The notes beneath the pieces were generated by a model. It was not told the origin of the DNA and did not search any database. It saw only the letters and a list, made by a program, of their open reading frames with translations. Both the position numbers and the translations under genes were made by a program. Below are positions 46,377-53,797 of a stretch of 53,797 nucleotides of DNA, piece after piece (position 1 is the first letter of the stretch; each line of letters opens with the position of its first letter). Origin of the DNA: Phycisphaerales bacterium (lineage in GTDB: Bacteria > Planctomycetota > Phycisphaerae > Phycisphaerales > UBA1924); the NCBI GenBank assembly GCA_947459215.1, contig CANHCQ010000025.1, positions 1 through 53,797 of the forward strand, written 5' to 3'.

Positions 46377-47867
46377 ATGACCACCACCTTCCCCGCCCGC
46401 AGCTACGACTTCACCGCGGTCGGCCCCGCCCGCAACCTCATCGGCGGTGAATGGCGCGACCCCGCCGCCCCGGGCGAGAAGCTCGACATCCTCAACCCTC
46501 GCTTCGGCAAGGCCATGAGCACCGTCACGCTCAGCGGCAAGGCTGATCTCGACGCCGCCGTCAAGGCCGGGCTCGCCGCTTTCCCCGCATGGCGCGAGTG
46601 GCCCATCCGCGAGCGTGCTCAGGTGCTGTACCGCCTGCGTGAACTGATGGTCAAGAACCTCGACGAGCTGTCGTGGCTCGTCAGCCACGAGAACGGCAAG
46701 ACCTTCGGCGAGTCCAAGGCCGAGGTCGAGAAGGGCATCGAGTGCGTCGAGTACGGCTGCGCACTCCCCAACATCGCCAGCGGCAACCAGCTCGAAGTCA
46801 GCCGCGGCGTCGCCTGCGAGCTCGTCTACGAACCCCTCGGCGTCGTCGCCGGCATCACGCCCTTCAACTTCCCGATGATGGTCCCGCTCTGGATGCTGCC
46901 GCAAGCCCTCGTCGGCGGCAACGCGTTCATCCTCAAGCCCAGCGAACGCGTCCCGCTCAGCACCCAACGCCTCGGCGACCTGCTCGCCGAATCCGGCCTG
47001 CCCAAGGGCATCTTCAACATCGTGCAGGGCGGGCGCGAGATCGTCGAGGCGATCTGCGATCACCCGGGCATCAAGGCGGTCGGCTTCGTCGGCTCAACGA
47101 AGGTTGCCAAAGCCGTGTATGGCAGAGCCTCGTTCGAGGGCAAACGAGCCCTGTGCCTGGGCGGCGCGAAGAACCATCTCGTCGTCGTTCCCGATGCCGA
47201 TGTCGAGCTCACCGCCGAGAACGTGGTCGCATCGTTTACCGGCTGCGCCGGCCAGCGCTGCATGGCCGCGAGCGTGCTGCTCGCGGTGGGCAAGGTCGAT
47301 CACATCCTTGAGAAGGTGCGCGAGAAGGCGGCCAAGATCGTGCTCGGCAAGGACCTCGGCCCGGTGACGACGCAGGCGGCCAAGGCTCGCATCACCGGGT
47401 ACATCGATGCCGCGGAAAAGCAGGGCGCGAAGATCGTGCTCGACGGGCGCAAGGGGCAGGCAGAAGCCGGCGGCTACTGGGTCGGCCCGACCATCATCGA
47501 TCACGCCAAGGCCGACATGCCCGCCGCCCGCGAGGAAATCTTCGGCCCGGTGCTCACGGTCGTCCGCGTCGACACGCTCGAGCAAGCCCTCGAGATCGAG
47601 AACTCCAACCCCTACGGCAACGCCTCCAGCGTCTACACCTCCAGCGGCGACATCGCCAAACGCGTCATGGACCGCGTCGAGGCCGGGATGTGCGGCGTGA
47701 ACGTCGGCGTCCCCGTCCCCCGCGAGCCCTTCGGCTTCGGCGGCTGGAACGACTCCTGCTTCGGCCACGGCAACATCACCGGCTGGGACGGCTACCGCTT
47801 CTGGACCCGCCAACGCAAGATCACCAGCAAGTGGGCCGTGCAGAAAGACCAGACTTGGATGAGCTGA
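46377..47867 (+). CDS. mmsA: CoA-acylating (methyl)malonate-semialdehyde dehydrogenase MmsA
   Basis: This 496-residue aldehyde dehydrogenase should turn malonate semialdehyde (from beta-alanine) or methylmalonate semialdehyde into acetyl- or propionyl-CoA. The catalytic motif TGCAGQRCMAAS (Cys295) and the family entry LIGGEWRDP are present, together with GITPFNFPMMVPLWM and EIFGPVLTVVR. The start at 46377 has GGAAAG upstream. It completes the path from uracil or thymine when joined to the aminotransferase downstream. MmsA also serves valine and inositol breakdown, but neither set of genes is adjacent. Confidence 0.93.
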   Translation: MTTTFPARSYDFTAVGPARNLIGGEWRDPAAPGEKLDILNPRFGKAMSTVTLSGKADLDAAVKAGLAAFPAWREWPIRERAQVLYRLRELMVKNLDELSWLVSHENGKTFGESKAEVEKGIECVEYGCALPNIASGNQLEVSRGVACELVYEPLGVVAGITPFNFPMMVPLWMLPQALVGGNAFILKPSERVPLSTQRLGDLLAESGLPKGIFNIVQGGREIVEAICDHPGIKAVGFVGSTKVAKAVYGRASFEGKRALCLGGAKNHLVVVPDADVELTAENVVASFTGCAGQRCMAASVLLAVGKVDHILEKVREKAAKIVLGKDLGPVTTQAAKARITGYIDAAEKQGAKIVLDGRKGQAEAGGYWVGPTIIDHAKADMPAAREEIFGPVLTVVRVDTLEQALEIENSNPYGNASSVYTSSGDIAKRVMDRVEAGMCGVNVGVPVPREPFGFGGWNDSCFGHGNITGWDGYRFWTRQRKITSKWAVQKDQTWMS

Positions 47868-47935
47868 CCTCTATCTCCCCCTCCCCGCTTCTCCCCCTCA
47901 CACCTCACCCCTTCCCACTTTCCCGACCGATCACC

Positions 47936-49303
47936 ATGCACACCGCTCCCCACACTCCCATGTCCTCCAAAGAGATGGTGGACATCTGCCTCAAGCACTC
48001 CCTCTTTTCGTGGTCGGCCACCGGCAAGGTCGATCCGATCCCGGTCGCGCGGGCCGAGGGCATCTATCTCTACTCGCCCGAGGGCAAGCGCTGGATCGAC
48101 TTCAACAGCCAGCTCATGAGCGTCAACATCGGCCACGGCCACGCCCGCGTGATCAAGGCGATCCAGGACCAGGCCGCCACGCTGGCGTACGCGTACCCCG
48201 GCATGGCGACCGAGGTGCGGGCACGGCTCTCGCTGAAACTCGCGAAGCTCGTCCCCGGGGATCTGAACACCTTCTTCTACACGCTGGGCGGCGCGGAGGC
48301 GAACGAGAACGCGATCAAGGCCGCACGGCTCTTCACCGGCCGGCACAAGATCCTCGCCCGGTACCGCAGCTATCACGGCGCGACCAACGGCGCGATCTCG
48401 CTCACCGGCGACCCCCGCCGCTGGCCCACCGAACCCGGCATGCCCGGCGTCGTGCGCGTGATGGACCCCAAGCCCTACAACTTTTCCTTCGGCACCACCG
48501 ACGCCGAGATCGTGGCGAACAACCTCAAGTACCTTGAGGAAGTGATCGACTACGAAGGCCCCAAGAACATCGCCGCAATGTTCATCGAGACCGTCACCGG
48601 CACCAACGGCATCCTGCCGCCGCCCAAGGGCTACCTCACCGGCCTCAAGCGCCTGCTCGAGAAGCATGGCATCCTGCTCGTCACCGACGAGGTCATGTGC
48701 GGCTTCGGGCGCACCGGCAAGCTCTTCGCTTTCCAGCACAGCCAGGACGACCCGGGCAACCCCGACGGCATCGTGCCCGACATCGTGACCATGGCAAAGG
48801 GCATCACCAGTTCCTACATGCCCCTCGGCGTCATGGCCTTGTCGGACCGCATCGCGAACCACTTCCGCGAAAACGTCTTCTGGGGCGGGCTGACGTACAA
48901 CGCGCACCCGATGTGTCTGGCGGCGGCCGAGGCCGCGATCGACGTGCTGATCGACGAGGGCATGATCGAGAACGCCGCGGCGATGGGCAAGGTGATGCGT
49001 CGCCACATGGACGCGATGCAGCAGAAGCACCGCTGCGTGCGGGAGTGCCGCAACGCCGGGCTGTTCGGCATCATCGAGCTGCGGAAGAACGCGAAGAACG
49101 ACTACCTCGTCCCGTACGGCGGCTCCCACCCGGTGATGGCCAAGGTGGGCAAGCACTTCCGAGAGAACGGCCTGTTCACCGTGCTGCAATGGGGCGGCGT
49201 CATGTGCAACCCGCCGCTGTGCATCAACGAGCAGCAGATCGGCGAGGCCTTCGCGATCATCGACCAGGGCTTGGCGATGGTGGACGAGGTGTTCGAGGGG
49301 TGA
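47936..49303 (+). CDS. Class III aminotransferase, beta-alanine/omega-amino acid type
   Basis: A 455-residue PLP enzyme that fits transamination of beta-alanine to malonate semialdehyde in this pathway. Motifs include YTLGGAEANENAIKAARLFT, DEVMCGFGRTG and the PLP lysine MAKGITSSYMPLG (Lys288). Start 47936 is chosen; ATG 47960 is possible, and neither has a ribosome site because the upstream 68 bases are a pyrimidine-rich tract without an SD sequence. Other omega-transaminases (taurine, putrescine, GABA) share these motifs, so substrate is inferred from the neighbouring mmsA and beta-ureidopropionase genes. Confidence 0.9.
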   Translation: MHTAPHTPMSSKEMVDICLKHSLFSWSATGKVDPIPVARAEGIYLYSPEGKRWIDFNSQLMSVNIGHGHARVIKAIQDQAATLAYAYPGMATEVRARLSLKLAKLVPGDLNTFFYTLGGAEANENAIKAARLFTGRHKILARYRSYHGATNGAISLTGDPRRWPTEPGMPGVVRVMDPKPYNFSFGTTDAEIVANNLKYLEEVIDYEGPKNIAAMFIETVTGTNGILPPPKGYLTGLKRLLEKHGILLVTDEVMCGFGRTGKLFAFQHSQDDPGNPDGIVPDIVTMAKGITSSYMPLGVMALSDRIANHFRENVFWGGLTYNAHPMCLAAAEAAIDVLIDEGMIENAAAMGKVMRRHMDAMQQKHRCVRECRNAGLFGIIELRKNAKNDYLVPYGGSHPVMAKVGKHFRENGLFTVLQWGGVMCNPPLCINEQQIGEAFAIIDQGLAMVDEVFEG

Positions 49304-49420
49304 AGAAAAGGGCCAAAGGGCCAAATAGCAAAGGGCCAAATGAAGGCAGGCGAGAAGAGCCCCCACTTCCACATGCCTTGATTTGGCCATTTGGTCCTTT
49401 GGCCCTTTGGCCATTTCAAC
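49303..49420. repeat. Intergenic palindrome, family D, after the aminotransferase
   Basis: Left arm (49303-49350) is a tandem of GGGCCAAA-type units ending GAAGGCAGG; the right arm (49372-49420) has GGCCATTTGG and CCTTTGGCC units. Arms pair over most of ~48 bases around a 21-base loop. Sequence is unrelated to family C, but the size and position match: both are long palindromes made of short degenerate tandem units. Confidence 0.88.
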
Positions 49421-49494
49421 ACTCCATCCGCCGCACAGCCCCGTCATAGAATGTGCCATGAGCCGCGGCCCGCGCCGCCGCTCCCCCCACTCCC

Positions 49495-50256
49495 ATGCCC
49501 GACGACCCCAACGAACTTCCGCTCCCGATCGAACCCACCCCCGTGCCGCGCACGCGGGAGGACCAGCGTTTCACCTACGAACGCCGCATCATCGCGCTCA
49601 AGCGCCGGCTGGTGCGTGAAGCCAGCATCGCGATCTCCATGCTCGACGCCTCGGTCGAGGCCCTCTTCAAGCAGGACATCGACGCCGCCCGCGCCGTCCG
49701 CCGCGAGGACGACCGCATCGACGCCGAGGAAGTGGCGATCGAGCAGGAGTGCTACGAGATCCTCGCGCTGCACCACCTCTTCGCCCGCGACTTCCGCGCC
49801 ATCACCTTCGTGCTCAAGGTGAATTCCGACATCGAACGCGTCGGCGACCACGCCAGCTCGATCGCCAAGGTCGCGTCCAAGATCGCCCAGAAGGCTCCCG
49901 TGACCCCGCAGTGGCCCACCTCGCTCATCGAGCTCGGCCAACGCGTGCCGATGATGTGCCACCAGTTGCTGCGTGCCGTGCTCGACGAGGACGTCGCCGG
50001 CGCTCAGGCCCTGGTGGCCAGCGACGAGATCATCGACCAGCTCGATCGCAAGTTGTTCGAGGAGATCCAAGACTTCATCCGCGCCGAAGGCAACACCGAC
50101 GCGGCCCTCTCGACGGGCATGTACATGTACCGCCTCGGCCGCGAGCTCGAACGCGTCGGCGACCTGATGACCAACATCGCCGAGGACATCGTGTATCTGG
50201 CCACCGGCACGATCGTGCGACATAAAGAAAAGCGAAGAGCACGCACCGGCACTTAA
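49495..50256 (+). CDS. phoU: Phosphate signalling/transport regulator PhoU
   Basis: A 253-residue PhoU protein, all-helical with two repeat halves, each with a metal-binding-type motif: NSDIERVGDHASSIAKVA in the first half and GRELERVGDLMTNIAEDIVY in the second. PhoU tunes PhoR signalling and phosphate import through the Pst system. No pst or pho genes adjoin it here, as it lies alone between the pyrimidine run and the convergent GH13 gene. ATG 49495 gives a ~25-residue Pro-rich leader before the first helix. Confidence 0.92.
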   Translation: MPDDPNELPLPIEPTPVPRTREDQRFTYERRIIALKRRLVREASIAISMLDASVEALFKQDIDAARAVRREDDRIDAEEVAIEQECYEILALHHLFARDFRAITFVLKVNSDIERVGDHASSIAKVASKIAQKAPVTPQWPTSLIELGQRVPMMCHQLLRAVLDEDVAGAQALVASDEIIDQLDRKLFEEIQDFIRAEGNTDAALSTGMYMYRLGRELERVGDLMTNIAEDIVYLATGTIVRHKEKRRARTGT

Positions 50257-50301
50257 AGCCGTTTTCCACGTCGCCGCACCGAACACGCCATGAAAAGCAA
50301 A

Positions 50302-50325
50302 CGGCGGCGTCTCGCGACGCCGCCG
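50302..50325 (-). terminator. Intrinsic terminator of the GH13 gene
   Basis: A 10-bp perfect stem CGGCGGCGTC/GACGCCGCCG with a four-base loop. On the minus strand it is followed by TTTGCTTTTC, so it suits the minus-strand GH13 transcript and may also stop phoU reading. Confidence 0.75.
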
Positions 50326-50351
50326 CTGTGTGTGACGAATGACACGGACAC

Positions 50352-52697
50352 TCAATTGTCCTGCGACAAGATGATCACCGCGTACGGCCCGATTCCCACA
50401 TTCCCGTTGAAGCCCAGCCCGTCCTTCGCGCCCGCGTTCGCGGTGGTGTCGTAGCTGTTGGTGTTGCCAAAGTCGGAGCTGTAGCCGTTCCAGTCGCTGT
50501 TGAAGCGGACCTTCCAGGTGCCGCCGCGGGGGAAGCCGATGTTGTAGCTGGGATAGCTCGTGTTGGCGAAGTTGGCAACGATCACGACATCGTCCTTGGC
50601 CCCGCCGTTTTGCCATCGGTGGTAGGCGATGACCTTGTTGGTGTTATTGATGTGGAAGACGTTCGTGTTGTTGCCGCGCAGGCCGCGGGTGGTGTCGAAC
50701 CAGTTTCGGCGGAGGCGGATCATGTCGCGGTACATGGTCTGGATGCCCGCGTAGGTCGTGAGCTTGGTCCAATCGACGGGGTCGGTGTCCTGGAAATACG
50801 TGTCTTCGAGCACCTCCTGACCCTGGAAGATCATGGGGATGCCGGGCGATGTGAAGACGATGCCCGCGCCCAGCGTGGACCGCTTCTTGCTGAACCAGGA
50901 GCCCGCGTTGCCGGGCCAGATCTCCTCGGGGACGCGGGCGTGTCCGTTCGCGACCTCGTCGTGACTCTCGGTGTAGATCACGCGCTGCGTCTGGCTGCCG
51001 TTGTAGAGGTGCGTGATCGCGTCGCGCACCGCGAACATGTCGCGATTCGCATCATTGCCCTCGATGACGGCGGCACGGATCGGGTGCACGAACTGAGCGT
51101 CCCACTGGCTATCAAAGCCAGCGCCGCCTGCACCCGTCGTCTTGGTGATCCACTCGTTGTTCTGCAGGTCCTCGGCGATCGAGATCTTGCCCGCGTGCTG
51201 GACGTCGACCTCGTTGTTGCAGTACTGCAGCAGGCTCCAGCCATCGGGGATGTCCGTGCCCACACCGTTGTTGGTGTTGCGGATGTTCACGGTCGAATCC
51301 CAGCGCAAGCCGTCGATGCGATACTCCTGCAGCCAGCGGATGACGTTGTCGCGGATGTAGCCCCGTACCTCGTTGCGGCCGTAATCGGGCCGCGTATCGC
51401 CCCACGGCGTGCTCGAGCGGTAGTCCTGATAGAAATAGATGCCGCCCTTGTTGTTCTGCTGCCAGCCGTCGAACTGCCACATGCCCAGGTCGCTCGGGCC
51501 GTAGTGGTTGTGCACGACGTCTTGGATGACCGCGATGCCACGCTGGTGGCACGCGTCCACAAACGCCTTGTAGCCGGCCATACCGCCGTAGATCGACTCA
51601 ATCGTGAACGGATCCGATGGGTTGTACCCCCACGAGAAATCGCCGGCGAACTCGCCGACGGGCATCACCTTCACCGCGTTGATGCCCATGTTCTGCAGCT
51701 GGGTGAGACGAGAGATCGCCGTGCTGAACGTGCCGGGCGTGCCGCCGGCGGTGTCGTTGAACGTGCCGATGTGCATCTCGTAGATGACCATCTCGTTCCA
51801 GTTCGGCGACACGAAGTTGGTCTTGGGCTTGCCGGTCACCGAGACATCGTCGATGGCGATGCCGTCGCTGGAGAGCGGCGAGTTGTCGTACTGCTGCCAA
51901 CGAACCTTGAACGCCGACCCCGGCGTGTACCCGGCGGCCATTGCGCACTGGGACAGGTGCACGGTGTAGGTCGAGAACGTCGAGCCGATCGCCGGGAACC
52001 CGTTCACCTTGGTCCAGGTCGTGCCGTTGTTGGAGATGTAGACGCCGTCCTGCGACTGGGTTTCGTCGCCCACGTTGCGGATCTTGTACGTCAGTAACAA
52101 CTCGTCGTGGTTAACGCAATTGAGCGTCAGCGTGAACTGGCTCGTCGCGTACGTCCCGCTCACCGAGCTGTCGAAAGCCACGCCCCGCGTGCCCGCGGCC
52201 CTGTACGTCGTCGAGGACACGACGCGGAACGGGCCCGAACCCGACGTCGCCCACGAAGGACCAAAGGTGGCGGACTCAAAGCCATCGGAGAAGATCGTGG
52301 CCGTGGCGCCGTAGTCCGACCACGCGTACGTGCTGTTGCGGATGATCGAGTTTCCGGAGCTGTTGGTCACCTCGCGACCACGTGGGTCCTTGCGCCAGTA
52401 CGAGTTGGCGCCGTTGGTGACAAAGAACTTGTACTCGTGCCCCGCACCCGCCCCCGAGACATCCGCCGACCAATTCCCGTTTCCCTCGTTCACCAGGGGA
52501 TTCGCCGTCGTCGAAAAAGCGTTGAATGTTCCCCCAACCGACACGGCGGAGGCGTTCGGCGCCCAGACACGGAACGTGGTGCCGCCGGAGTAGATGGTGG
52601 CACCCATCCCAGGCCGCAGCGACTGCGCCGACGCCCCGGCGGCCAGCAGCAATGCGACCACGCCCACACGACAGATTCGAGTGATCCCACGTTGCAT
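50352..52697 (-). CDS. Exported GH13 1,4-alpha-glucan branching enzyme-like protein with inserted domain
   Basis: A 781-residue secreted protein from the GH13 branching-enzyme group. A signal peptide (about 1-24, ending AQS) is followed by a CBM48-like domain (TTFRVWAPNASAVSVGGTFN), then a ~175-residue beta-rich insertion (SDGFESATFGPSWATSGSGP onward), then the GH13 barrel and C-terminal beta domain. Catalytic residues are GLRWDST (Asp467), IAEDLQ (Glu509) and ESHDE (Asp580). Branching enzymes are normally cytoplasmic, so export is unusual; an alpha-amylase or debranching role outside the cell is possible. ATG 52697 is preferred because GGAG precedes it by six bases; ATG 52709 is the alternative. 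Confidence 0.88.
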   Translation of the reverse strand: MQRGITRICRVGVVALLLAAGASAQSLRPGMGATIYSGGTTFRVWAPNASAVSVGGTFNAFSTTANPLVNEGNGNWSADVSGAGAGHEYKFFVTNGANSYWRKDPRGREVTNSSGNSIIRNSTYAWSDYGATATIFSDGFESATFGPSWATSGSGPFRVVSSTTYRAAGTRGVAFDSSVSGTYATSQFTLTLNCVNHDELLLTYKIRNVGDETQSQDGVYISNNGTTWTKVNGFPAIGSTFSTYTVHLSQCAMAAGYTPGSAFKVRWQQYDNSPLSSDGIAIDDVSVTGKPKTNFVSPNWNEMVIYEMHIGTFNDTAGGTPGTFSTAISRLTQLQNMGINAVKVMPVGEFAGDFSWGYNPSDPFTIESIYGGMAGYKAFVDACHQRGIAVIQDVVHNHYGPSDLGMWQFDGWQQNNKGGIYFYQDYRSSTPWGDTRPDYGRNEVRGYIRDNVIRWLQEYRIDGLRWDSTVNIRNTNNGVGTDIPDGWSLLQYCNNEVDVQHAGKISIAEDLQNNEWITKTTGAGGAGFDSQWDAQFVHPIRAAVIEGNDANRDMFAVRDAITHLYNGSQTQRVIYTESHDEVANGHARVPEEIWPGNAGSWFSKKRSTLGAGIVFTSPGIPMIFQGQEVLEDTYFQDTDPVDWTKLTTYAGIQTMYRDMIRLRRNWFDTTRGLRGNNTNVFHINNTNKVIAYHRWQNGGAKDDVVIVANFANTSYPSYNIGFPRGGTWKVRFNSDWNGYSSDFGNTNSYDTTANAGAKDGLGFNGNVGIGPYAVIILSQDN

Positions 52698-53797
<1,100 letters not shown>

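Noticed and set aside
47868..47935. Palindrome in the mmsA-aminotransferase gap
   Set aside because: The gap is a pyrimidine-rich tract with CTCCCC and CACC runs but no opposing arm; it is the only gap in this run without a palindrome.

Overview
The window is a GC-rich chromosomal segment from a Gram-negative bacterium, most likely a planctomycete of the Phycisphaerae type. Supporting signs are a PEP-CTERM sorting tail, planctomycete-style dockerin-like tails beginning CPADLN, a DUF1559-like pseudopilin with a C-terminal DGHV motif, kdsA (Kdo for lipopolysaccharide), and a 16S rRNA gene that is not followed by 23S rRNA. This placement rests on sequence features only; no database search was possible.

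Layout. (1) 1-729: an RlmI-like methyltransferase, possibly cut at its 5' side. (2) 1010-18932: a large Tad/Flp pilus locus. It holds CpaB, a CpaF ATPase with an N-terminal FHA domain, TadB, TadC, a membrane FHA protein and a transmembrane Ser/Thr kinase. On the minus strand are a TadD-like TPR lipoprotein and a secretin. Divergent from these are a second CpaF, two Flp-type pilins, a prepilin peptidase and three TadE/TadG-like pseudopilins. (3) 19254-32543: a carbohydrate-use locus with a LacI-type regulator, a pseudopilin, an ABC sugar importer (binding protein and two permeases, no ATPase gene), GH1, GH16 and a GH-A/agarase-like hydrolase, plus two paralogous exported proteins with different C-terminal tails. 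(4) 32635-39422: kdsA, recG, an AAA_25/RepA-like ATPase, a DUF971 protein and a serine-less alpha/beta-hydrolase. (5) 39419-49303: pyrF followed by a full set for reductive pyrimidine breakdown (PreT, PreA, beta-ureidopropionase, dihydropyrimidinase, malonate/methylmalonate semialdehyde dehydrogenase, beta-alanine-type aminotransferase). (6) 49495-50256: phoU. (7) 50352-52697 (minus): a secreted GH13 branching-enzyme-like protein. (8) 53129-53797 (minus): the 3' part of 16S rRNA, with a rho-independent terminator just beyond it.

How the genes work together. The Tad genes should build a secretin-dependent pilus or secretion machine. Two FHA proteins and a Thr kinase in the same run suggest control by phosphorylation. 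The sugar locus reads as secreted beta-glucan or algal-glycan depolymerases, an importer and a cytoplasmic beta-glucosidase under a self-regulated LacI-type repressor. The pyrimidine genes form one co-directional run able to take uracil or thymine through beta-amino acids to acyl-CoA.

The most unusual feature is the density of dispersed palindromic repeats, in at least five unrelated families. One ~165-bp family occurs five times; one copy forms the C-terminus of the sugar-binding protein and another abuts a pseudopilin start. A second family is inserted in frame in recG as about 40 codons. A third, with purine-rich arms built on CACCGCGGAG, fills four gaps between pyrimidine-catabolism genes, and a fourth follows the last gene of that run.
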